In this document: one piece after another, positions 31,435 through 42,702 of the stretch | Layout of the letters: each line of letters starts with the position of its first letter | Numbering within the stretch: the first letter of the stretch is position 1 | Origin: Botryococcus braunii | Taxonomy: Eukaryota > Chlorophyta > Trebouxiophyceae | DNA length: 64,000 nt | Assembly: GCA_002005505.1 (NCBI GenBank) | Contig: MVGU01001465.1 | Location: forward strand, 1 to 64,000 | Reading direction: 5' to 3' | Program-made: the position numbers and the translations under genes | The notes under the pieces: model-generated | Told to the model about the DNA's origin: nothing | The model's input: the letters and a program-made list of their open reading frames with translations, nothing else | The model's database searches: none

Positions 31435-31695
31435 TGTAGGGATAACTGAGCGGAAGAGGTTTTAGGAGACAGTGAGACAGTTCGTCGTGTGCACGGAAAG
31501 AGTGTTACATGAACGATTCGCAGTCCCACTCTTAAACCCAGGTTGGGTTGAATTATAGTGTACTGCCTCAGACGCGTAGTCGGGCAACCGAGCGAACTAC
31601 CTGAGCGAGGTTGTACTGCGAACCCAGATCACATGGCAAGTCAATGAGCAATGCCAAGGACCATACTAGAGCATTATACCCTAGGAAATGCTACA
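31435..31695 (-). mobile_element. Element D 5' LTR
   Basis: 261 bp, the partner of 9555-9815 with three substitutions found. Followed by TATAG and the resumed copia H. Confidence 0.92.
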
Positions 31696-31700
31696 TATAG

Positions 31701-33047
31701 GCCTTTTTCTGCAGTGACCTGAACCCTCCAGCTGTTTGGTCCACTGACAGATGAAAAGGCACCCACATTGTCTGTTTGGAAAACTGCACCATCCCTAAGG
31801 GCAGCTAACACTGACAGTATGTTGGTGGTAGCAGAGGGAACACACTGCACATGATGGATCCACAAGGGAATACGTTGAGGACTCAGGATACAGACTGACC
31901 CAAATGCAATTATGCAGCCAGTAGCATCAGAAGTGGCCAGGTGCAAAGAAATTGGGTTTGCATTTATGGTCGGGTTATGCAACAGTGCCAGGTCATTCAT
32001 AAGGTGCACTGACGCTCCACTATCTACCAGCCAGGAATGCAGTGAAGATTTGCTGATCGTTCTGTCCCGGATATTGTGGGACACTGTGTAGTGCATACCT
32101 TCAGGAGGAGGTGAGGGAGGAGCAGGAGGTTGAAACCATGCAGGGAAGGCTTCAGCACCATGATGTACCAGCTGAGCCACAGGCGGATGTGGGCCTCCCA
32201 CTGGATGCTGGCCCTGGGGCCACATGCCTTGTAGCTGCTAGACTGCTGCCACCGCGTTCCTCTGGGTCTCCTCGTCTCTGCGCCTCATTCTACAGTCCCT
32301 CCAGTAGTGCCCCTTTTAATTGCAATAATTACACACTCCCTTAGCCTCAAAGGGTCCAGCTGCATGCGGTGGGTTGGCTGCACTTGCTGCTGGAGGGGCG
32401 CTGGCTCCACTGGTTCCTTGGGCAACGGCCAGGACTCTGGGCTAGCGGGGAGCTGTCTCGTCGAATCCCAGGGCTGTGGCAGTAGTGCGCATGAGTTCTG
32501 CCAGCTTGTTGAGTGGGTGTGCGGCAGCAGTGGACAAGCTGCCTGGCTCCTTGGCTGCATCAGGAAGGCCCTGTACGATTTGGGTAGCTACAAACCCATC
32601 CATCAGTGGATGGTTGTTTCTTTGAAGGCAGGCCTTGAGGTTGAGCATACGGTTCACAAATTGCAAAATGGTTTCGTCGTGCCTCATACCCTGACTCATC
32701 TCGTGCAACCAGTCCATGTTTGCCTGAAGATTGTCGCCACCAATGAATTTCCTGCCTATGTACTCATACGCAGAAGGCATCTCAGACAATTCCCCTTGCC
32801 ACTCCTCTGGCACAGATTCATAGAGCAGTAATAATGCTGATGCATCATGCGTGGTGCCTGGCATGGCCTCCAGCACTGCAGGAAGGGACCCCTTAGCTCA
32901 TTAGCAGCCATATAAGCATTTTTCCAGATCATGATATTGTGTCCACGGTCTTTAAGCTGGATGTGCACTTTCACCAGAGTAGGGATAACCTTGGGCAATT
33001 CATCCCCTTCCCCCCTCGATGTATTGGGGGTACAGGGTTCTCTAATA
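31701..33047 (-). pseudogene. Copia H, right fragment: gag and protease, frameshifted
   Basis: Minus strand, homologous to the B polyprotein from REPCTPNTSRGEGDELPKV (N-terminal) through the gag capsid-like part (NIMIWKNAY, LLLLYESVPEEWQGELSE, NNHPLMDGFVATQIVQGLP), a zinc knuckle interrupted by TAA (CNYCN-stop-KGHYWRDC), and the protease (LVDSGASVHLMND, LHLATSDATG). It has at least two frameshifts and several stops. It continues at 9549 beyond element D. Its N-terminal end is fused near 33047 to the protease of a different copia (I). Confidence 0.82.
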
Positions 33048-33139
33048 GGAGCCACAGACCCAGTTGCAACTATCCCTCCTTTGGCGTTGGACGTGGATAA
33101 GTTAAGAGGGAGGAGTTGGGCATGCATGACAGGGTTGTG
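33048..33139 (-). pseudogene. Copia I protease fragment fused to H gag
   Basis: Reads on from the I protease (VNDLSLLHNPVMHAQLLPLN, GGIVATGS) straight into the H gag N-terminus (REPCTP). The join is a recombination scar, since a protease segment should not precede gag. Single copy, unlike the adjacent triplicated DNA. Confidence 0.65.
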
Positions 33140-33604
33140 TAGTAACGACAGATCATTTACAAGGTGCACCGATGCACCACTATCTATCAGCCACTAGGTA
33201 CTGCAAGCCCCATGAGACGTAGGGGTAAGCACATTCAACGAAATGAACATAGGCTCACCAACACCTGGAGGAGGTGGTGGTGGGAGATGCCAGCCTGGGA
33301 AGAAATTCTGGCATGGGAAGATTTTGGACACAGATCCAGCAGCATGTGAGGTTGACACGGGAGGGCCTCCACTGGAGTATCCCACCATCTGCCTTGTTGA
33401 TGAGGATCTCCTGGGCCCCACCACGCAGCCGGGCCAGCACTTGCAGCTTGCATTGTGCCTTGCAGGGCTTGCAGCCTCTTTAGATATAGACACTCGTCCC
33501 AAAAATGTCCCTTCCTTTTGCAGAAGCGACACGCCAGTTCCTCCTTTGGCCTCCTGCCACGTCCAGGCCCTCGCCCCCTGCCTCCATCAGATGGGCGATA
33601 GGGG
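33140..33604 (-). pseudogene. Copia I gag zinc knuckle and protease start (unit 1)
   Basis: A basic glycine-arginine stretch (RPSDGGRGRGPGRGRRPKEE) leads to a CCHC knuckle, CRFCKRKGHFWDEC, then a proline-rich stretch (GWHLPPPPPPGVGEP), a TAG stop, and the retropepsin motif IDSGASVHLVND in the same frame after the stop. Copia A is inserted in the gag at 33605. Repeated at 36618-37082 and 40096-40560. Confidence 0.75.
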
Positions 33605-34307
33605 TGTAAAAAGGTTATGGGCAATCGGCTTCCCCTGTAAGCAAGCAGACAGGTCGTAAAGTTCGTGCCTCTCCAGCTACAGTCCTCGACGACTGTCTGC
33701 TCTTTAGACACATGCAACTGAATGAACAAGACTGGCATCCTTATGTGCCCAGTATCTTTCCAAACCAGTTACATTACACGTTGATCTGTCAATGAGCATC
33801 TACACATGGATAAGCTCCTGACGGCTGAAAGCAAGTACCTTCCTATACTCAATCAAGACTCCGTCCCTTAGCTGTTTGGGAGACTTGATTGTACACTAAG
33901 ATGGTTCACTTACAAACAAGCAATCAAACATGAACACATTACCAATACACACCCTGCGTCACCGCACCTGTAAGCAAACAGACAGGTTGTAAGTTCGTGC
34001 CTCTCCGGCTACAGTCCTCGACGACTGTCTGCTCTTTAGACACATGCAACTGAATGAACAAGACTGGCATCCTTATGTGCCCAGTATCTTTCCAAACCAG
34101 TTGCTCGACTATGCGGTGATCGCAGCTTTAATAGTCCTTTCACACTAACGCGTAATCTAGATCAGATTGTACCTTATGTTCGAAAGCGTCCACCACCTAA
34201 CGTGTCTCAAGGTACCTTATGTTCTCAATGGACCCATATCCTAATAGTGCACACTTGAAGATCACTTAAAGCACAAGGCATTCAATAATAATGTTCAGAA
34301 CTCAACA
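33605..34307 (-). mobile_element. Copia A 3' LTR (unit 1)
   Basis: 703 bp, the reverse-orientation relative of the E LTR. On the minus strand it starts TGTTGAGTTCTGAAC and ends near CCCATAACCTTTTTACA. It contains two copies of the AACTGG...CAGACAG module. The purine tract GGCAAGGGGATG adjoins it at 34308-34319. Other copies are at 37083-37785 and 40561-41263. Confidence 0.85.
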
Positions 34308-35033
34308 CATCCCCTTGCCTGCATGCTTTATGTGTATCTTCTCAAACCTAGTGAATCATGATGACCAACAAACACGGGCTTAGCAAGTGGCTTGGTCATA
34401 ATGTCAGCCACATTTCGAGCAGATTCCACATAGAGAATATCTACCTGCCCAAGTGCCATAGCTTCCCTAGCATAGTGGAAGCTTACTGCAACATGCTTTG
34501 TGAATTTGGAATAAAGGGGGTTCCGTAAATTGGAAATGCATCCTTGGTTGTCACAGAAAAGTTTGACCCTCCAAGGTGCAGCCCCTATCTCTTCCAAGAA
34601 GCCCCTAAGCCAGTTGGCTTCCTTCACAATATGGCCGGCTGCCATAACCTCGGCTTGCACAGTTGAGGTAGCAACTTAGCTCTGCTTCTTGCTTCCCCAA
34701 ACCACGGCACTACCATAGACAGATAGAACATAGCCAGTGGTGGAATACCTGTGGTCCAGGTCCCCAGCATAGTCGGCATCAACATAGCCTTCTAGCTCAG
34801 GCCCCTTTCCACCCAGAGTAAGAGCTAATTCTCTGGTATCTCTCAAGTACTTCAGCACTCGAATGGCCTCATTCCAGTGTGAGGTAGTGGGTGTCATTCT
34901 ATACCTTGACAACACTCCAACAGCCTGAGAAATGTCAGGCCGGGTCGTATTGGCAAAATACAGCAACGATCCAATCAACTCTCGCAGTATCGATGACCAG
35001 GTGCCAGTGGGGTACCTGCCCCATGTGACATAC
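34308..35033 (-). pseudogene. Copia A RT C-terminal end and RNase H (unit 1)
   Basis: Minus-strand frames 34978-34676 and 34660-34328 give IGSLLYFANTTRPDISQ, VDADYAGDLDHRYSTTGYVL and then the RNase H tail with FCDNQGCISNLRNPLYSKF and SARNVADIMTKPLAK. Compared with intact A3 there is a TAG-type nonsense change (SKKQS-stop), a V for F in the AEFMAAGH motif, and a 2-base insertion near 34981 that shifts frame before the B insertion point. Dead copy. B interrupts it at 35034 with CATAC duplicated. Confidence 0.88.
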
Positions 35034-35728
35034 TGTTAGGTTATGGGCTTGGCGTATTCCTGTGTGGTGGCAGCACGGAGGGTGTTAGACCAGTGTCGGC
35101 TCTACTGTGCGAAGAGAAGTAGAGAAGGAGACACTGTCAATCAAGGACTGATTGGCAACGTGAGTGAAGCACCCGAAGTGCTGTGATAGTCCCAATCAAG
35201 TCTATTACAACATGCTCTCTCTCACTCTCGTAACAACGGAATTCAAACTACCCTAGTCTGTTCTCACTCAGTTATGGGCAGTCTCATTGTCCGATGAAAG
35301 GAAAGTCAAGCACATACACCTAACATGATAAACTAAAAGCGTTCAGAGCCTCAAACAAGCTATCCTATCTACACACACATTACCTGTGTGGTGGCAGCAC
35401 GGAGGGTGTTAGACCAGTGTCGGCTCTACTGTGCGAAGAGAAGTAGAGAAGGAGACACTGTCAATCAAGGACTGATTGGCAACGTGAGTGAAGCACCCGA
35501 AGTGCTGTGATAGTCCCAATCAAGTGCCTTGCCTTGCTGCGCAACCACCACTACCTTCTTGCAGCAAACGTGTGTGTAACTTGCGTTGTTGCTATCCACG
35601 TTCAAATGTACACAACCTAGTGCTGAGTCACGTTTCTGCCCTATTTGTCTTGTATTATTGTCTCTGGCGGAATTGCCAATATTACTCCTCTGAGGGAAAG
35701 GCACTAAATATTATTATCTATCACAACA
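35034..35728 (-). mobile_element. Copia B 3' LTR (unit 1)
   Basis: 695 bp, plus-strand TGTTAGGTTATGGG to TATCACAACA. A CATAC duplication precedes it (35029-35033). It holds two copies of a roughly 145-bp module (35054 and 35383, 329-bp spacing). The purine tract lies at 35729. Confidence 0.9.
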
Positions 35729-36617
35729 CTTCCCCTTGCCTTTTCCTCACAGAAACTTAGCAAGTCCCAGTGAGTTACGATGACCCTGAAACACCAACTT
35801 AACCAGTGGCTTGGTAAAGATGTCGGCTATGTTTCTAGCAGATTGAACGTATTTAAAGTCAACCTGCCCCTTTGCAATAGCTACACGTGCAAAATGACAG
35901 CTGATTGCAATGTGTTTCGTGTGTTTTGAATACACAGGATTCCTCAGGTGATTGATGCACCCTTGGTTATCACAATGGATTTTCACTATCCAAGGCAATA
36001 CTCCAATTTCCTCCAGGAATCCTCTCAACCAGTTAGCCTCCTTCACTACAGCACTTGCTGCCATGAACTCAGCTTCTACTGTTGATGTGGCTACAGCAGA
36101 TTGCTTCTTGCTCCCCCACACCACAGCACCTCCAAACACAGTAAGGACAAAACCGGTGGTGGAAAACCGGTGGTCTTGATCACCCCCATAATCTGCATCT
36201 ACATATCCCTCCAACTCTGTTTCTTTTCCACCGAGGATCAGAACCAGGTCTCGGGTTCCCTTGAGATATTTAAGCACACGGACTGCCTCATTCCAGTGTG
36301 CTGTGGTGGGGGACATACGATACCGAGACAACACTCCTACAGCCTGAGCTATATCAGGACGAGTTGTGTTTGCTATATACAGTAGAGATCCTACGAGCTC
36401 ACAATAACGATGCCCGGGAGGAAGGAGACTCCCAGCACCAATACTATTACTCCCATCCTTGGGAGCTGGCATCTGAGACATCACAAAATCTTTTGTCATT
36501 GGGGTGTCTGGCCCAACTGACTCAAGATCTAAGCCAAAATTCTCCACGAGTGCATCTATTTTGGGAATGCAGCTCAAGGAGATTAGCCCTTTTTCTCTAT
36601 CTCTTGTTAACTGACTT
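35729..36617 (-). pseudogene. Copia B RT C-terminal part and RNase H (unit 1)
   Basis: Open minus-strand frame to 35747 reading LSCIPKIDALVENFGLD, PPGHRYCELVGSLLYIANTT, VDADYGGDQDHRFSTTGFVL, AVATSTVEAEFMAASAVVKE, HCDNQGCINHLRNPVYSK and ARNIADIFTKPLVK. RNase H motifs are intact, but the RT palm is absent: the segment begins at the unit breakpoint. No promoter or start of its own; a duplicated fragment. Confidence 0.85.
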
Positions 36618-37082
36618 TAGTAACGACAGATCATTTACAAGGTGCACCGATGCACCACTATCTATCAGCCACTAGGTACTGCAAGCCCCATGAGACGTAG
36701 GGGTAAGCACATTCAACGAAATGAACATAGGCTCACCAACACCTGGAGGAGGTGGTGGTGGGAGATGCCAGCCTGGGAAGAAATTCTGGCATGGGAAGAT
36801 TTTGGACACAGATCCAGCAGCATGTGAGGTTGACACGGGAGGGCCTCCACTGGAGTATCCCACCATCTGCCTTGTTGATGAGGATCTCCTGGGCCCCACC
36901 ACGCAGCCGGGCCAGCACTTGCAGCTTGCATTGTGCCTTGCAGGGCTTGCAGCCTCTTTAGATATAGACACTCGTCCCAAAAATGTCCCTTCCTTTTGCA
37001 GAAGCGACACGCCAGTTCCTCCTTTGGCCTCCTGCCACGTCCAGGCCCTCGCCCCCTGCCTCCATCAGATGGGCGATAGGGG

Positions 37083-37785
37083 TGTAAAAAGGTTATGGGC
37101 AATCGGCTTCCCCTGTAAGCAAGCAGACAGGTCGTAAAGTTCGTGCCTCTCCAGCTACAGTCCTCGACGACTGTCTGCTCTTTAGACACATGCAACTGAA
37201 TGAACAAGACTGGCATCCTTATGTGCCCAGTATCTTTCCAAACCAGTTACATTACACGTTGATCTGTCAATGAGCATCTACACATGGATAAGCTCCTGAC
37301 GGCTGAAAGCAAGTACCTTCCTATACTCAATCAAGACTCCGTCCCTTAGCTGTTTGGGAGACTTGATTGTACACTAAGATGGTTCACTTACAAACAAGCA
37401 ATCAAACATGAACACATTACCAATACACACCCTGCGTCACCGCACCTGTAAGCAAACAGACAGGTTGTAAGTTCGTGCCTCTCCGGCTACAGTCCTCGAC
37501 GACTGTCTGCTCTTTAGACACATGCAACTGAATGAACAAGACTGGCATCCTTATGTGCCCAGTATCTTTCCAAACCAGTTGCTCGACTATGCGGTGATCG
37601 CAGCTTTAATAGTCCTTTCACACTAACGCGTAATCTAGATCAGATTGTACCTTATGTTCGAAAGCGTCCACCACCTAACGTGTCTCAAGGTACCTTATGT
37701 TCTCAATGGACCCATATCCTAATAGTGCACACTTGAAGATCACTTAAAGCACAAGGCATTCAATAATAATGTTCAGAACTCAACA
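37083..37785 (-). mobile_element. Copia A 3' LTR (unit 2)
   Basis: Second copy of 33605-34307, no difference seen. Confidence 0.85.
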
Positions 37786-38511
37786 CATCCCCTTGCCTGC
37801 ATGCTTTATGTGTATCTTCTCAAACCTAGTGAATCATGATGACCAACAAACACGGGCTTAGCAAGTGGCTTGGTCATAATGTCAGCCACATTTCGAGCAG
37901 ATTCCACATAGAGAATATCTACCTGACCAAGTGCCATAGCTTCCCTAGCATAGTGGAAGCTTACTGCAACATGCTTTGTGAATTTGGAATAAAGGGGGTT
38001 CCGTAAATTGGAAATGCATCCTTGGTTGTCACAGAAAAGTTTGACCCTCCAAGGTGCAGCCCCTATCTCTTCCAAGAAGCCCCTAAGCCAGTTGGCTTCC
38101 TTCACAATATGGCCGGCTGCCATAACCTCGGCTTGCACAGTTGAGGTAGCAACTTAGCTCTGCTTCTTGCTTCCCCAAACCACGGCACTACCATAGACAG
38201 ATAGAACATAGCCAGTGGTGGAATACCTGTGGTCCAGGTCCCCAGCATAGTCGGCATCAACATAGCCTTCTAGCTCAGGCCCCTTTCCACCCAGAGTAAG
38301 AGCTAATTCTCTGGTATCTCTCAAGTACTTCAGCACTCGAATGGCCTCATTCCAGTGTGAGGTAGTGGGTGTCATTCTATACCTTGACAACACTCCAACA
38401 GCCTGAGAAATGTCAGGCCGGGTCGTATTGGCAAAATACAGCAACGATCCAATCAACTCTCGCAGTATCGATGACCAGGTGCCAGTGGGGTACCTGCCCC
38501 ATGTGACATAC
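37786..38511 (-). pseudogene. Copia A RNase H region (unit 2)
   Basis: Second copy of 34308-35033 with the same stop and frameshift. It carries the unit-specific silent base at 37926. Confidence 0.85.
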
Positions 38512-39206
38512 TGTTAGGTTATGGGCTTGGCGTATTCCTGTGTGGTGGCAGCACGGAGGGTGTTAGACCAGTGTCGGCTCTACTGTGCGAAGAGAAGTAG
38601 AGAAGGAGACACTGTCAATCAAGGACTGATTGGCAACGTGAGTGAAGCACCCGAAGTGCTGTGATAGTCCCAATCAAGTCTATTACAACATGCTCTCTCT
38701 CACTCTCGTAACAACGGAATTCAAACTACCCTAGTCTGTTCTCACTCAGTTATGGGCAGTCTCATTGTCCGATGAAAGGAAAGTCAAGCACATACACCTA
38801 ACATGATAAACTAAAAGCGTTCAGAGCCTCAAACAAGCTATCCTATCTACACACACATTACCTGTGTGGTGGCAGCACGGAGGGTGTTAGACCAGTGTCG
38901 GCTCTACTGTGCGAAGAGAAGTAGAGAAGGAGACACTGTCAATCAAGGACTGATTGGCAACGTGAGTGAAGCACCCGAAGTGCTGTGATAGTCCCAATCA
39001 AGTGCCTTGCCTTGCTGCGCAACCACCACTACCTTCTTGCAGCAAACGTGTGTGTAACTTGCGTTGTTGCTATCCACGTTCAAATGTACACAACCTAGTG
39101 CTGAGTCACGTTTCTGCCCTATTTGTCTTGTATTATTGTCTCTGGCGGAATTGCCAATATTACTCCTCTGAGGGAAAGGCACTAAATATTATTATCTATC
39201 ACAACA
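38512..39206 (-). mobile_element. Copia B 3' LTR (unit 2)
   Basis: Second copy of 35034-35728, preceded by CATAC at 38507-38511. Confidence 0.88.
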
Positions 39207-40095
39207 CTTCCCCTTGCCTTTTCCTCACAGAAACTTAGCAAGTCCCAGTGAGTTACGATGACCCTGAAACACCAACTTAACCAGTGGCTTGGTAAAGATG
39301 TCGGCTATGTTTCTAGCAGATTGAACGTATTTAAAGTCAACCTGCCCCTTTGCAATAGCTACACGTGCAAAATGACAGCTGATTGCAATGTGTTTCGTGT
39401 GTTTTGAATACACAGGATTCCTCAGGTGATTGATGCACCCTTGGTTATCACAATGGATTTTCACTATCCAAGGCAATACTCCAATTTCCTCCAGGAATCC
39501 TCTCAACCAGTTAGCCTCCTTCACTACAGCACTTGCTGCCATGAACTCAGCTTCTACTGTTGATGTGGCTACAGCAGATTGCTTCTTGCTCCCCCACACC
39601 ACAGCACCTCCAAACACAGTAAGGACAAAACCGGTGGTGGAAAACCGGTGGTCTTGATCACCCCCATAATCTGCATCTACATATCCCTCCAACTCTGTTT
39701 CTTTTCCACCGAGGATCAGAACCAGGTCTCGGGTTCCCTTGAGATATTTAAGCACACGGACTGCCTCATTCCAGTGTGCTGTGGTGGGGGACATACGATA
39801 CCGAGACAACACTCCTACAGCCTGAGCTATATCAGGACGAGTTGTGTTTGCTATATACAGTAGAGATCCTACGAGCTCACAATAACGATGCCCGGGAGGA
39901 AGGAGACTCCCAGCACCAATACTATTACTCCCATCCTTGGGAGCTGGCATCTGAGACATCACAAAATCTTTTGTCATTGGGGTGTCTGGCCCAACTGACT
40001 CAAGATCTAAGCCAAAATTCTCCACGAGTGCATCTATTTTGGGAATGCAGCTCAAGGAGATTAGCCCTTTTTCTCTATCTCTTGTTAACTGACTT
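39207..40095 (-). pseudogene. Copia B RT-RNase H end (unit 2)
   Basis: Second copy of 35729-36617, ending at the unit junction and not connected to a pol N-terminus. Confidence 0.85.
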
Positions 40096-40560
40096 TAGTA
40101 ACGACAGATCATTTACAAGGTGCACCGATGCACCACTATCTATCAGCCACTAGGTACTGCAAGCCCCATGAGACGTAGGGGTAAGCACATTCAACGAAAT
40201 GAACATAGGCTCACCAACACCTGGAGGAGGTGGTGGTGGGAGATGCCAGCCTGGGAAGAAATTCTGGCATGGGAAGATTTTGGACACAGATCCAGCAGCA
40301 TGTGAGGTTGACACGGGAGGGCCTCCACTGGAGTATCCCACCATCTGCCTTGTTGATGAGGATCTCCTGGGCCCCACCACGCAGCCGGGCCAGCACTTGC
40401 AGCTTGCATTGTGCCTTGCAGGGCTTGCAGCCTCTTTAGATATAGACACTCGTCCCAAAAATGTCCCTTCCTTTTGCAGAAGCGACACGCCAGTTCCTCC
40501 TTTGGCCTCCTGCCACGTCCAGGCCCTCGCCCCCTGCCTCCATCAGATGGGCGATAGGGG

Positions 40561-41263
40561 TGTAAAAAGGTTATGGGCAATCGGCTTCCCCTGTAAGCAA
40601 GCAGACAGGTCGTAAAGTTCGTGCCTCTCCAGCTACAGTCCTCGACGACTGTCTGCTCTTTAGACACATGCAACTGAATGAACAAGACTGGCATCCTTAT
40701 GTGCCCAGTATCTTTCCAAACCAGTTACATTACACGTTGATCTGTCAATGAGCATCTACACATGGATAAGCTCCTGACGGCTGAAAGCAAGTACCTTCCT
40801 ATACTCAATCAAGACTCCGTCCCTTAGCTGTTTGGGAGACTTGATTGTACACTAAGATGGTTCACTTACAAACAAGCAATCAAACATGAACACATTACCA
40901 ATACACACCCTGCGTCACCGCACCTGTAAGCAAACAGACAGGTTGTAAGTTCGTGCCTCTCCGGCTACAGTCCTCGACGACTGTCTGCTCTTTAGACACA
41001 TGCAACTGAATGAACAAGACTGGCATCCTTATGTGCCCAGTATCTTTCCAAACCAGTTGCTCGACTATGCGGTGATCGCAGCTTTAATAGTCCTTTCACA
41101 CTAACGCGTAATCTAGATCAGATTGTACCTTATGTTCGAAAGCGTCCACCACCTAACGTGTCTCAAGGTACCTTATGTTCTCAATGGACCCATATCCTAA
41201 TAGTGCACACTTGAAGATCACTTAAAGCACAAGGCATTCAATAATAATGTTCAGAACTCAACA
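40561..41263 (-). mobile_element. Copia A 3' LTR (unit 3)
   Basis: Third copy of the 703-bp LTR. Confidence 0.85.
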
Positions 41264-41989
41264 CATCCCCTTGCCTGCATGCTTTATGTGTATCTTCTCA
41301 AACCTAGTGAATCATGATGACCAACAAACACGGGCTTAGCAAGTGGCTTGGTCATAATGTCAGCCACATTTCGAGCAGATTCCACATAGAGAATATCTAC
41401 CTGCCCAAGTGCCATAGCTTCCCTAGCATAGTGGAAGCTTACTGCAACATGCTTTGTGAATTTGGAATAAAGGGGGTTCCGTAAATTGGAAATGCATCCT
41501 TGGTTGTCACAGAAAAGTTTGACCCTCCAAGGTGCAGCCCCTATCTCTTCCAAGAAGCCCCTAAGCCAGTTGGCTTCCTTCACAATATGGCCGGCTGCCA
41601 TAACCTCGGCTTGCACAGTTGAGGTAGCAACTTAGCTCTGCTTCTTGCTTCCCCAAACCACGGCACTACCATAGACAGATAGAACATAGCCAGTGGTGGA
41701 ATACCTGTGGTCCAGGTCCCCAGCATAGTCGGCATCAACATAGCCTTCTAGCTCAGGCCCCTTTCCACCCAGAGTAAGAGCTAATTCTCTGGTATCTCTC
41801 AAGTACTTCAGCACTCGAATGGCCTCATTCCAGTGTGAGGTAGTGGGTGTCATTCTATACCTTGACAACACTCCAACAGCCTGAGAAATGTCAGGCCGGG
41901 TCGTATTGGCAAAATACAGCAACGATCCAATCAACTCTCGCAGTATCGATGACCAGGTGCCAGTGGGGTACCTGCCCCATGTGACATAC
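41264..41989 (-). pseudogene. Copia A RNase H region (unit 3)
   Basis: Third copy. This one is contiguous, across element B, with the A RT at 48594, so it is the original position. CATAC is at 41985-41989. Confidence 0.87.
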
Positions 41990-42684
41990 TGTTAGGTTAT
42001 GGGCTTGGCGTATTCCTGTGTGGTGGCAGCACGGAGGGTGTTAGACCAGTGTCGGCTCTACTGTGCGAAGAGAAGTAGAGAAGGAGACACTGTCAATCAA
42101 GGACTGATTGGCAACGTGAGTGAAGCACCCGAAGTGCTGTGATAGTCCCAATCAAGTCTATTACAACATGCTCTCTCTCACTCTCGTAACAACGGAATTC
42201 AAACTACCCTAGTCTGTTCTCACTCAGTTATGGGCAGTCTCATTGTCCGATGAAAGGAAAGTCAAGCACATACACCTAACATGATAAACTAAAAGCGTTC
42301 AGAGCCTCAAACAAGCTATCCTATCTACACACACATTACCTGTGTGGTGGCAGCACGGAGGGTGTTAGACCAGTGTCGGCTCTACTGTGCGAAGAGAAGT
42401 AGAGAAGGAGACACTGTCAATCAAGGACTGATTGGCAACGTGAGTGAAGCACCCGAAGTGCTGTGATAGTCCCAATCAAGTGCCTTGCCTTGCTGCGCAA
42501 CCACCACTACCTTCTTGCAGCAAACGTGTGTGTAACTTGCGTTGTTGCTATCCACGTTCAAATGTACACAACCTAGTGCTGAGTCACGTTTCTGCCCTAT
42601 TTGTCTTGTATTATTGTCTCTGGCGGAATTGCCAATATTACTCCTCTGAGGGAAAGGCACTAAATATTATTATCTATCACAACA
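41990..42684 (-). mobile_element. Element B 3' LTR
   Basis: 695 bp. The partner of 47899-48593 and the third copy within the tandem array. Confidence 0.92.
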
Positions 42685-42702
42685 CTTCCCCTTGCCTTTT
42701 CC

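Larger units (their letters stand above)
9555..31695 (-). mobile_element. Element D: Ty3/gypsy chromovirus inserted in copia H, interrupted by E
   Basis: Bounded by 261-bp LTRs at 9555-9815 and 31435-31695 and by the 5-bp target duplication TATAG (9550-9554 and 31696-31700). Joining the flanks restores the copia H reading. Orientation is minus: PBS beside the right LTR, polypurine tract beside the left LTR, gag at the right. The LTRs differ at three positions that I could find. The element lacks the RT catalytic core, its RNase H is split by E (12389-28757), and its integrase is split by a 198-bp insertion. It is therefore dead. Confidence 0.9.
33140..36617. repeat. 3478-bp tandem unit 1
   Basis: First of three head-to-tail units (33140, 36618, 40096), each carrying I gag-protease, the A 3' LTR, A RNase H, the B 3' LTR and the B RT-RNase H end. 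Unit junctions read CTGACTTT|AGTAACG. The period is exactly 3478. Confidence 0.93.
36618..40095. repeat. 3478-bp tandem unit 2
   Basis: Same content and order as unit 1. The only difference I found is at 37926 (A here, C at 34448 and 41404), which is silent in the A frame. Components: I gag 36618-37082, A LTR 37083-37785, A RNase H 37786-38511, B LTR 38512-39206, B RT-RNase H 39207-40095. Confidence 0.93.

Noticed and set aside
33243..33659. Plus-strand 138-codon frame repeated three times
   Set aside because: Antisense of the copia I gag; repeated only because the DNA unit is triplicated.
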